This document shows, piece after piece, positions 1-5,899 of a stretch of DNA of 15,569 nt. Below the pieces are notes generated by a model that saw nothing but the letters and a program-made list of their open reading frames with translations, made no database searches and was not told the DNA's origin. The stretch is from Anaerolineae bacterium (lineage in GTDB: Bacteria > Chloroflexota > Anaerolineae > B4-G1 > SLSP01). Positions within the stretch are counted from its first letter, which is position 1, and every line of letters begins with the position of its first letter. The translations under genes and the position numbers were made by a program. Location of the stretch: positions 1-15,569 of the forward strand of contig JAFGNI010000688.1 of NCBI GenBank assembly GCA_016927095.1, read 5' to 3'.

Positions 1-738
1 AAAGAGACCGGCGAAGGGCGACGCCGGGCGATCGACCACGTCCAGAGGCTGGAGCCCGTACTGCCCCCATTTCTCCGGATCCGTTACCACTGCCCTAGAG
101 AGAATTGGCGCGAGATGCCCGGTTAGGTCCTCCTTGAGTTCTTCCGGCAGGCCAGGTGTCTCGGCGAAGCGCACGTAGCAGAGCAGATCGTGCATCTCAA
201 CGACGCTCCCGTCGCCCCTCAAATGTTGGAGCAGGGCGTCGGTCACCTCCTCGCGAAGGCTATCGGGCACCAGATCCCTGTACTGATGGAGGTAGCCGCC
301 GATCTCAGCGCGGGGATTTGCCAGGAACCCCTGCCACGCATCGGCGATATCCTCGCTGTAGGCCCACCAAGGCGCGTGGGCTGCGTCGTCCACGTTGGGC
401 GGGATGATGGGCCACACGCCCCGGTCTGCATCATAGGTCGCCACCAGATAGGCCATCGCTCCCTTGACCAGCGGGTGCCCGCTCGTGGCGCCGTATGCGC
501 GCAGCACCTGGAGGCCGACGGTCGTGGCCAAGACTGAAGAATCGGGAAGCCATAGGTCAGACTCCAGCCCGTGGCCGAACCCGCCATCGGCATTTTGGAA
601 GACCGCCAACGCCTCCCAGATCGCAGCCACCGGCCCATCCTCGAACTCGTGGGCGAAGATGGCCTGTTCTAGAGGGCGGGCGTGCCCCCTAACGAAATCC
701 CCCGCCCGAGCGAATGCCTCAGTGCTCATTGTCTCCAT
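1..738 (-). CDS. Prenyltransferase/squalene-oxidase-repeat (alpha-alpha toroid) protein, 3' end cut by window
   Basis: This is an open reading frame of 246 codons that runs off the left edge without a stop, so the C-terminus is missing. The N-terminal third contains a repeat typical of prenyltransferase/squalene-oxidase toroids: QNADGGFGHGLESDLW at about residues 48-63, then SSVLATTVGLQVLRAYG. Further on are YLVATYDADRGVW, AHAPWWAYSED, a GGYLHQYRDLVP stretch and EMHDLLCYVRFAE. This pattern matches a Chloroflexota/Actinobacteria family of roughly 300-residue uncharacterised proteins, as I recall it. The start at 738 is chosen because AAGGAGAGG lies 3-11 nt upstream; an internal ATG at 729 is less well placed. 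No signal peptide or membrane segment is visible, so a cytosolic protein is likely. The reaction and substrate are unknown. Family assignment is fairly sure; function is not. Confidence 0.75.
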   Translation of the reverse strand, partial: METMSTEAFARAGDFVRGHARPLEQAIFAHEFEDGPVAAIWEALAVFQNADGGFGHGLESDLWLPDSSVLATTVGLQVLRAYGATSGHPLVKGAMAYLVATYDADRGVWPIIPPNVDDAAHAPWWAYSEDIADAWQGFLANPRAEIGGYLHQYRDLVPDSLREEVTDALLQHLRGDGSVVEMHDLLCYVRFAETPGLPEELKEDLTGHLAPILSRAVVTDPEKWGQYGLQPLDVVDRPASPFAGLF

Positions 739-764
739 GATCCTCTCCTTACAGATGTTGGCCC

Positions 765-851
765 TCAAGCCTCACGGTACTTGAGCGCGAGATAGGCATA
801 TAGCGTCGCCCACTGATTGGGCCTCCCCTTGGGGCCCGGCGTGAGGAACAC
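765..851 (-). pseudogene. Short C-terminal gene relic (28 codons) between the nuclease and the toroid protein
   Basis: A 28-codon stretch opens with GTG at 851 and ends with TGA at 767-765. It is in the same frame as the preceding nuclease and lies directly after its stop. The peptide contains GPKGRPNQWATLYAYLALKY, which looks like a genuine protein tail: a GRP-x-x-W-x-TL-x-A pattern that I recall as common at the ends of alpha-helical toroid proteins. No ribosome binding site is evident before the GTG. The likeliest reading is the 3' remnant of a deleted gene. A short real peptide, or a C-terminal extension of the nuclease behind its stop codon, is also possible. This is inference from the peptide pattern only. 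Confidence 0.35.
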
Positions 852-860
852 AGATGAATG

Positions 861-1949
861 TCAATCCGATCCCGACAGACGTAGGCGCTCTCGTCGCAAG
901 CGCCCTAAGACCTCGATGACGGCCTCCTTGTCCACCACCACAGCCTCGATCTCCGGCGAGGTCGCGCGATAGACGCAGTCGGAGGCCGTGGCCAGAATGC
1001 CGCGGAGGATTGCACCGCGATCCAGATACTCGGACAACAACGCTGACTGACCCGCCACATCAAAGTAGCGGCGCAGCTGGGCCTCGTGGTCAGCGGTGAG
1101 CGCGCCACGTTTGAGTTCGACAAGGAACACGGTGTTGCTCTTAGGCTTGTGGAAGATGAGGTCGACCACGTGCCGTTCGCCCCCAAGCGTTATGATCACG
1201 TGCTGCCGTGCGAGGAGGTCCACATCACCCTCGAAGAGGAGTCCGGGCTGGGCCTCAAGGGCATCTTCCAGATTCCGCTCGGTGTCCACGGCCCGGTACT
1301 CGGCGTGGAGCACCTTGTGGATCTCCGCCGCCCGGGCCCTGCCGATGCCCTGGACGTGGCGCAGCTCTGCCTCCGTTGCGGCGAGTATGCGGCTGACGCT
1401 GCCGAAGTGCTGTAGCAGATCACGGGCGGTGACCCGACCGCAGCCCGGCAGCATCTCCACGACGCGGCGCTGGAGATCCGGCAGATCCAGTGCCTTGCGC
1501 TTGGGCACCAGGGAGATCTCGGGCACACCGGCCTGAGCGTGGCGCGCCATCATCGCCAAGAGCGCTGCGGTCTCAGCCTCGTCGGTCGTCGACAACACGC
1601 TGAGCCCGTACTCCAGCACCATCGCCGACAGCGCGCCGCGGATCGCGTGACGGCTGAAGCCGGTACGGTCATAGTCGAAGTCACCTTCGACGATCAGGAC
1701 CGCCGTCTCGAAGTGTTCGCGCAGGTAAATGGCCGACAGAAAGAGGGACTTGTCCTGAATACCCAGCAGGAAGGTCGTCCACGTCCGGCGTTCCACCGCC
1801 AGCTGTGGGCCCAGAAGGTAACGATCGACGGCGCCGTCCTCTTCGTCATCGATGGAGCGAACTTCGATGCCCAGATCAGCAAGCGCCGTGGCAAGCGCCC
1901 CGTCCGGCTTGGTCGTCCGGACCGTCAACACAGGGGTATCAGCAGCCAT
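861..1949 (-). CDS. ERCC4-like / HhH2 / NucS-type PD-(D/E)XK nuclease fusion
   Basis: This 362-residue protein has three modules. Residues about 5-140 resemble the XPF/MUS81 (ERCC4) nuclease fold, with YLLGPQLAVERR at 44-55, LFLSAIYLREHFETAVLIVEG at 69-89 and a helical end. Residues about 158-218 form a tandem helix-hairpin-helix with LPGCGRVTARDLLQHFGS and VQGIGRARAAEI. Residues about 222-345 resemble the NucS C-terminal nuclease: an ExxLE helix (224-228), GDVDLLA (241-247), D263, VELK with E278 and K280, and QLRRY (291-295). The XPF consensus GD(x9)ERKxxxD reads here as DR(x9)ERRxxxT, so three catalytic positions are altered, while the NucS D/E/K and Q/Y residues are present. The protein probably acts on branched or damaged DNA in repair; that role is inferred. 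GGAGG lies 4 nt before the ATG. A promoter and perfect palindrome precede the gene, which suggests transcription independent of the ABC genes. Confidence 0.8.
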   Translation of the reverse strand: MAADTPVLTVRTTKPDGALATALADLGIEVRSIDDEEDGAVDRYLLGPQLAVERRTWTTFLLGIQDKSLFLSAIYLREHFETAVLIVEGDFDYDRTGFSRHAIRGALSAMVLEYGLSVLSTTDEAETAALLAMMARHAQAGVPEISLVPKRKALDLPDLQRRVVEMLPGCGRVTARDLLQHFGSVSRILAATEAELRHVQGIGRARAAEIHKVLHAEYRAVDTERNLEDALEAQPGLLFEGDVDLLARQHVIITLGGERHVVDLIFHKPKSNTVFLVELKRGALTADHEAQLRRYFDVAGQSALLSEYLDRGAILRGILATASDCVYRATSPEIEAVVVDKEAVIEVLGRLRRERLRLSGSD

Positions 1950-1967
1950 CGGGCCTCCCCAGGAGAT

Positions 1968-2001
1968 ACTTGTGTGCTAGCCTTGATAATAGCACACAAG
2001 T
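1968..2001. promoter_or_regulatory. Perfect 12-bp inverted repeat overlapping the nuclease promoter (candidate operator)
   Basis: ACTTGTGTGCTA at 1968-1979 is repeated exactly inverted as TAGCACACAAGT at 1990-2001, with a 10-nt spacer. The repeat covers the -10 hexamer and the expected start point of the nuclease promoter, a classic place for a dimeric repressor to bind. No T-run follows on the minus strand, so it is a poor intrinsic terminator for the ABC permease, although termination cannot be excluded. The binding protein is unknown. It does not match the E. coli CTGT-N8-ACAG or B. subtilis CGAAC-N4-GTTCG LexA boxes. Confidence 0.6.
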
Positions 2002-2014
2002 TCTAGTCTTACAA
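1986..2014 (-). promoter_or_regulatory. Sigma70-like promoter for the nuclease gene
   Basis: On the minus strand, TTGTAA (2014-2009) and TATTAT (1991-1986) are separated by exactly 17 nt, and TGC precedes the -10 as an extended -10 element. The -35 matches consensus at 4 of 6 positions and the -10 at 5 of 6. The -35 overlaps the stop codon of the upstream permease. Transcription would begin near 1979, giving a 5' leader of about 30 nt before the ATG at 1949. The call rests on pattern only. Confidence 0.5.
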
Positions 2015-2851
2015 GTCGCGCCGGCTGAAGCCCCAGAGGGCCAAGCCGAGGGCCAGCATCGCATAGGCGATCGCATACACGATCATCAGGGGGCTTGGCA
2101 CCGAACTGCCGGAGGTGAAGGGGGAGAATCCGATCACGTCCACGACGGGAGAGCGCATCTCAAAGGCCGCCCGCTTCCACAAAGCTTCGCCGGGCATCAG
2201 TAAGCTGGAGACAATGCCCACGTTGACCGCCGTCGTGCTGTGCAAAAGCGAGCCGATCTGCTCTAACCATCCACCCAGGAAGGCGATCCCGTAGGCCGCG
2301 AAGGCGACGACGCCGTTCGCCAGCGTGGAGAGGTAAACGCCGCCCAGCAAGCTCAGATTCAGAAGCACCATCCCGTTAAGCCAGATCAGCGAGAGGCCTC
2401 GGAGCATATGCGGCGCCACGTAGCCGGTCAGCGTCCGGCTCAGCGTGGTGACACCGCCCGCCATCAACACGAGGTAGAGCGTCATCATCACGACAAAGCC
2501 GAGCCACTTACCCAGGAGAATCTCCCACCGACGCACCGGCTTCGCCGCTATCGCGTGAACGGTCCCCGAGGCGATCTCGCCCGCGACCGTGTCGACGGAG
2601 GTCAGGACGGTCATCACGGCGAAGAGAAAGTTGACCACGTAAAGCCCTGCCAGCAGCAGGAAGTTGAAGATCGGGTTACTGATCAGCGGGTTTCGTAACT
2701 CGCCGCTCCGCGCAAAATCCTGGTGGGTGAAGTACAAGCCCGTGCCATAGAGCGCGAGAAAGACCAGGCCCAAGAGCAGCGCCGCCAACAGGATCTTGCG
2801 CCGGGCGGCTTCCCGGAAGGTGAGACGCGCGATCACGAAGGTCGGTGCCAT
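2009..2851 (-). CDS. ABC-2 family transporter permease
   Basis: This 280-residue membrane protein has about six predicted hydrophobic segments, near residues 19-40, 62-85, 112-133, 155-177, 179-200 and 255-275. The stretch TVAGEIASGTVHAIAAKPVRRWEILLGKW at about 88-116 is the characteristic cytoplasmic loop of ABC-2 permeases (E-x-x-x-GT, KP-V-x-R, GKW). It would form the membrane channel partner of the ATPase encoded immediately upstream, probably for export of an unknown substrate. The ATG at 2851 shares one base with the ATPase stop (TGATG) and is preceded by AGGAGGGGG, so the two genes are translationally coupled. The frame stays open up to 3040 inside the ATPase gene, but that extension gives a non-protein-like arginine/glycine-rich sequence and is rejected as a start. 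Confidence 0.88.
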   Translation of the reverse strand: MAPTFVIARLTFREAARRKILLAALLLGLVFLALYGTGLYFTHQDFARSGELRNPLISNPIFNFLLLAGLYVVNFLFAVMTVLTSVDTVAGEIASGTVHAIAAKPVRRWEILLGKWLGFVVMMTLYLVLMAGGVTTLSRTLTGYVAPHMLRGLSLIWLNGMVLLNLSLLGGVYLSTLANGVVAFAAYGIAFLGGWLEQIGSLLHSTTAVNVGIVSSLLMPGEALWKRAAFEMRSPVVDVIGFSPFTSGSSVPSPLMIVYAIAYAMLALGLALWGFSRRDL

Positions 2852-3834
2852 CACGCCCCCTCCTGGGAATCGGTCCCGACGATCTGAATGAAGAGGTCCT
2901 CCAGCGAGACCCGCTGGGGCGCCAGCGCGTAGAGATCCAGATCGTAGCGCAACAGATAGCGCGCGATATCGGGAAGGTCGGCCTCGCTTCTCACCGACAA
3001 TGTGATGCGGTCGCCCTCCACGCGCACGTTGTCGCCCCACCTCTGCAGGCCCCCGACAACGCCATCGGGAATCCCCGCATCCGCAGCGTGGGCGTCCATG
3101 CCGCGTCGCCGGACGCGGATCTGCACGACGAGGCCGCCGTCCACCAGTGCGTCCAGCGCGCTGGTGTAGACGACCTCTCCCTTGCGGATAAAGGCGACAC
3201 GGTCACAGGTGACCTCGACCTCACTGAGCAGATGGGAGTTCAGGAAGACGGTGGTGCCCTTGCCCCGCAGGTCGCGGATGATATCGCGGACCAGTCGCCG
3301 CCCCATCGGATCGAGGCCTGAGGTGGGCTCATCGAGTAAGACCAGCTCCGGGTCGTTCAGCAGGGCCTGGGCCAGCCCGATGCGCTGGAGCATGCCTTTG
3401 GAGAAGGTGCGCAGCTTCTTGCCGGCGTGGGCGGAGAGCGCGACGAGATCGAGCAGCTCCGGGATGCGTTGCCGGCTGATCGGGCGCGGCAGATGGTAGA
3501 GATCGGCCTGGAGCGTCAGAAACTCGATCGCGGTGAGCCACTCGTGAAAGCGGAAATGCTCCGGAAGAAAGCCCACTTTGGCGCGTCCCGCCGGATCGCC
3601 GAGCGTGTGGCCGAGAATCTCGCCCTGGCCCGCCGTCGGTCTGACCAGGCCCAAGAACATCTTGAGCGCCGTCGTCTTCCCGGCACCGTTGGGGCCCAAG
3701 AAGCCAAAGACCTCGCCCCGCCCGACCCTCAAAGTCAGGTCAGAGACGGCTATCGTCTGATCCGGGCGCCTCGGGCTGCCGAAGACCTTGCACAAATGCT
3801 GCACATCGATCGCGTATGAACCTGCACTCTCCAT
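2851..3834 (-). CDS. ABC transporter ATP-binding protein (ABC-2 exporter type)
   Basis: This is a single nucleotide-binding domain with a C-terminal extension, as in CcmA/NatA-type exporters. Motifs, numbered from the upstream ATG at 3846, are Walker A GPNGAGKT (51-58), a modified Q-loop region GFLPEHFRF (92-100), the signature FSKGMLQRIGLAQ (148-160), Walker B LVLLDEP (168-174), D-loop SGLD (176-179) and switch histidine in NSH (203-205). The Q-loop glutamine is replaced by glutamate (LPE), which is common in this subfamily. The last ~100 residues carry a beta-rich domain ending before the permease. I prefer the ATG at 3834 because GGAG sits 6 nt upstream; the ATG at 3846 has no Shine-Dalgarno match and would add four residues. 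The protein drives export through the overlapping permease. Its position after a sigma/anti-sigma pair suggests an envelope-stress role, which is inferred. Confidence 0.9.
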   Translation of the reverse strand: MESAGSYAIDVQHLCKVFGSPRRPDQTIAVSDLTLRVGRGEVFGFLGPNGAGKTTALKMFLGLVRPTAGQGEILGHTLGDPAGRAKVGFLPEHFRFHEWLTAIEFLTLQADLYHLPRPISRQRIPELLDLVALSAHAGKKLRTFSKGMLQRIGLAQALLNDPELVLLDEPTSGLDPMGRRLVRDIIRDLRGKGTTVFLNSHLLSEVEVTCDRVAFIRKGEVVYTSALDALVDGGLVVQIRVRRRGMDAHAADAGIPDGVVGGLQRWGDNVRVEGDRITLSVRSEADLPDIARYLLRYDLDLYALAPQRVSLEDLFIQIVGTDSQEGA

Positions 3835-3857
3835 AGCGAACTCCATTGTACACGAGA

Positions 3858-3884
3858 CTACCCCAGGGCAGAACCCTGGGGTAG
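3858..3884 (-). promoter_or_regulatory. Perfect 11-bp stem-loop ahead of the ABC ATPase gene
   Basis: CTACCCCAGGG (3858-3868) and its exact inverse CCCTGGGGTAG (3874-3884) flank a 5-nt loop. On the minus strand no T-tract follows; the next bases are TCTCGTGTACA and then the ATG at 3846. It is therefore not a canonical intrinsic terminator. It could stabilise the 5' end of an ABC mRNA, attenuate read-through from the anti-sigma gene, or modulate initiation. A TACAAT hexamer at 3891-3896 could be a -10 placing a start at the edge of the hairpin, but no convincing -35 is seen. Confidence 0.55.
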
Positions 3885-3923
3885 CGTGTGATTGTAGGGT
3901 GGGCTAGCCGGCGCCGTCCATAC

Positions 3924-5189
3924 TCACTGCAGCGAGTTGGCGACCTGTAGCGCTTCCATCGTCGGGCCGGCCCCGGTCAAGGCATAGACGATCCCCTCGT
4001 TGACCCACATCAGCAGATACTCATCGGAGGGCAGACGGTTGTGCGTCGGGCGCACCAACACACCGGTGACGCCGTCCACCGTCAGCTCCTCATAGGCGAC
4101 CTCGCTCCGCGGCAGGGGTATGACCAGGGTGGCGGTCCAGTCGACCTGCCGGCTGAACCCCGCCGCCTCCTCCGGGCTCATGCCCAACAGCTGCAGGTAG
4201 GCCTGGCCCAACTTATCGACCTCCAACCCATCAGGAGCCGAAACCGCCGGGCTCAGCATCTGCATCAGGACGGTGCAGTCACCATCCGAGTCGCCGGGCC
4301 GTTCGGCACCGCTCCCCATCTCCGGATCGCGCTCGCAATCGCCATAGGCGGCGACGGCAGAGGGCGCGAGGCTGACGCCGACTTCTGCACCGTCCAAGCT
4401 GTCGGGCAAGGTCACGTCGGCGTAGCCCAACTCGTCGAGCAGGGCGCGGATCCTGGACAGATCGACGTTGACGGCGATCTCGGCGCCGGGCTGCAGCGTG
4501 TAGTGGGGTTCGCCGGACAGCGCGGCGGGGAGGCGGACCCGGAAGGCCGACAGCGAGCGCAGCGTCGTCTCATCCACCGCCTGCGGCTCGCCCGCCACGG
4601 CGATGCTGACCTGCTCATCCATCAGCTTCTCCAGCGACCGCATCGCGACATCGGGCCCTTCCTCACCAAAAAGCGCCGCCGGGCTGAACTCCACGACCTC
4701 GATCCGCTGCACGCGGAATAGCCCCAGGAACCGACCCGCCAGCGCGCGCACCGGCGACAGGGCCAAACTACCCACCAGAACCAACACGACGGCGATAGCC
4801 ACCCAACCCGGGCTGACACGCCGTGATGCCCTTCCTGTTTGCCAAGGCATCTTTGCCTCCTTGTATCTGGATTCCTCATAGGCAGCCAACCGCAGACGGG
4901 CGAGAGCCGGGGAGATCGGCCGTTGCTCGTCGCGCTGTACCGCCATCACGGGTTCGATCGCGGATGCCGATGCGTCGACACGCGCATCGTCGTCCGAGAC
5001 CGTGCCGAGGATCTGCAAGCGTGAGCTGACGAATCGTCGACGCGTGGCGAGGACAGCCGCCGTCCCGGCGCAGCGCCGGCAGCGGCCCAGGTGCTGCGCG
5101 ACGCGCTCGCGGTCTGCCGGCGACAACGCCGCGTCGACATACGCCTGTAACGTCTCGCTGCGCAGATGCTTGTCACGGATCTGTGCCAT
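3924..5189 (-). CDS. zf-HC2 membrane anti-sigma factor with large extracytoplasmic domain
   Basis: This 421-residue protein begins with a zinc-finger anti-sigma domain containing H33-x3-C37-x2-C40 (HLGRCRRC), the signature that binds and inhibits ECF sigma factors. A linker leads to one transmembrane segment at about 129-146 (GWVAIAVVLVLVGSLALSP). About 270 residues outside the membrane follow. The C-terminal part (SDEYLLMWVNEGIVYALTGAGPTMEALQVANSLQ) resembles DUF4367-type sensor domains. Two cysteines in the outer domain, in GDCERDP and GDCTVLM, could form a disulfide. The gene overlaps the sigma gene by 17 nt, and GGAGG lies 7 nt before the ATG, so synthesis is coupled to its partner. The likely role is to hold the sigma factor inactive until an envelope signal. 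Family assignment is secure; the signal is unknown. Confidence 0.85.
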   Translation of the reverse strand: MAQIRDKHLRSETLQAYVDAALSPADRERVAQHLGRCRRCAGTAAVLATRRRFVSSRLQILGTVSDDDARVDASASAIEPVMAVQRDEQRPISPALARLRLAAYEESRYKEAKMPWQTGRASRRVSPGWVAIAVVLVLVGSLALSPVRALAGRFLGLFRVQRIEVVEFSPAALFGEEGPDVAMRSLEKLMDEQVSIAVAGEPQAVDETTLRSLSAFRVRLPAALSGEPHYTLQPGAEIAVNVDLSRIRALLDELGYADVTLPDSLDGAEVGVSLAPSAVAAYGDCERDPEMGSGAERPGDSDGDCTVLMQMLSPAVSAPDGLEVDKLGQAYLQLLGMSPEEAAGFSRQVDWTATLVIPLPRSEVAYEELTVDGVTGVLVRPTHNRLPSDEYLLMWVNEGIVYALTGAGPTMEALQVANSLQ

Positions 5190-5766
5190 CGCTATCCTCC
5201 AACGCGCGGTAGCGCCGCTCGAATTCCTTCTGGGCTCTCGCGAGAAGCTTGCCGATCGAGCCTGGTGTTAGGTTCAGAGCCTCGGCAAGCTCCGCATACG
5301 ATAGCCCCAGATATCTGAGATAGAGCAGCTGTGCTGCTCGCGGCCGCATCAGCGCCAGAACCCATCGAACGCGTGCCTGCTCTTGGCGTCGCTCCAGCTC
5401 GACATCGGGGCTGACGGGCATCTCTCGCTGTAGTTGGAGCTGCCCTGCGGCCTCTTCATACCGCGAACGGCGCTTGCTCGCCCGGAGCGCATTGAGGCCG
5501 GCGTGGGTAGCCACCCGGTAGAGCCAAGTCCCGACCACGTCCATATCTTCGGGGGGCTGCTGATGCAGCCGGTAGAAGACGTCGAGCGCGAGGTCCTCAG
5601 CCCGGTCCCAGTCGCCGAGCAGATTGTAGAGGGTGCGGCAGACCCGGGACCAATACGCGTCCAGCGTGGCCCTCAGGTCCGACTCCGCCAGACGCGCGTC
5701 AGCATCCGTTGAGGTATCTGAAACTGCCCGATTCCATGTCGTCGCCATTCTAGACCTGCGCTTCAT
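5173..5766 (-). CDS. ECF-family RNA polymerase sigma factor
   Basis: This 197-residue protein has the two-domain layout of group 4 sigma factors. Region 2 spans about 35-100, with LGDWDRAEDLALDVFYRLH and a basic end TWLYRVATHAGLNALRASKRR that corresponds to the -10 recognition helix. Region 4 spans about 130-187, with the helix-turn-helix LSYAELAEALNLTPGSIGKLLARAQKEFERRY for the -35. It directs RNA polymerase to stress or envelope promoters and is controlled by the overlapping anti-sigma gene. The start is uncertain. ATG at 5766 has no Shine-Dalgarno site and may be leaderless; an in-frame ATG at 5748 (residue 7) has AGG 6 nt upstream. The promoter-like pair at 5773-5799 would start transcription close to 5766, which is consistent with autoregulation. 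Confidence 0.9.
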   Translation of the reverse strand: MKRRSRMATTWNRAVSDTSTDADARLAESDLRATLDAYWSRVCRTLYNLLGDWDRAEDLALDVFYRLHQQPPEDMDVVGTWLYRVATHAGLNALRASKRRSRYEEAAGQLQLQREMPVSPDVELERRQEQARVRWVLALMRPRAAQLLYLRYLGLSYAELAEALNLTPGSIGKLLARAQKEFERRYRALEDSDGTDP

Positions 5767-5772
5767 GATATA

Positions 5773-5799
5773 GACACCGCCGGGCGTCAGTTTGTGACA
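5773..5799 (-). promoter_or_regulatory. Candidate ECF-type autoregulatory promoter
   Basis: On the minus strand, TGTCACA (5799-5793) is followed after 16 nt by TGTC (5776-5773). This is close to the TGTCACA/CGTC arrangement described for some ECF sigma groups (for example ECF41), with one mismatch in the -10. Transcription would begin about 6-7 nt further on, at or next to the ATG at 5766, so the sigma mRNA may lack a leader. The sigma protein here has no SnoaL-like tail, so it need not belong to ECF41. Confidence 0.45.
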
Positions 5800-5813
5800 G
5801 GGAAAGAGAACAG

Positions 5814-5899
5814 AAGAAGGAAGTAAGGAGCAAGGAGTAAGCAGTAAACGGCTGTCGATTTGGGCTCCTTACTGTTTAATCCTCTCTCCTTGCTCCTAA
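5814..5899. repeat. Heptanucleotide repeat tracts in inverted arrangement at the end of the HAD gene
   Basis: Five consecutive degenerate 7-mers run on the plus strand at 5814-5848: AAGAAGG, AAGTAAG, GAGCAAG, GAGTAAG, CAGTAAA. After 16 nt, complementary 7-mers run at 5865-5899: CTCCTTA, CTGTTTA, ATCCTCT, CTCCTTG, CTCCTAA. The arms contain perfect inverted matches of 12 bp (5826-5837 with 5886-5897) and 10 bp (5822-5831 with 5864-5873), which allow alternative hairpins. The tract includes the HAD stop codon and fills most of the sigma-HAD gap. It resembles the short tandemly repeated repetitive sequences known from cyanobacteria, where the unit is also 7 nt. Confidence 0.65.

Noticed and set aside
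818..842. GGGCC/CCCCTTGGGG/GGCCC inverted repeat as a terminator for the nuclease
   Set aside because: The loop is too short or the stem too interrupted, no T-run follows, and the bases are better explained as codons of the gene relic.
2852..3040. Longer version of the ABC-2 permease starting at 3040
   Set aside because: The extra 63 residues overlap the ATPase gene and read as arginine/glycine-rich out-of-frame sequence; ATG 2851 has AGGAGG and TGATG coupling.
3816..4721. Long plus-strand reading frames opposite the anti-sigma and other genes (for example 4041-4721)
   Set aside because: They are antisense shadows of well-supported minus-strand genes in GC-rich DNA, with low-complexity His/Arg/Gln-rich products and no family motifs.
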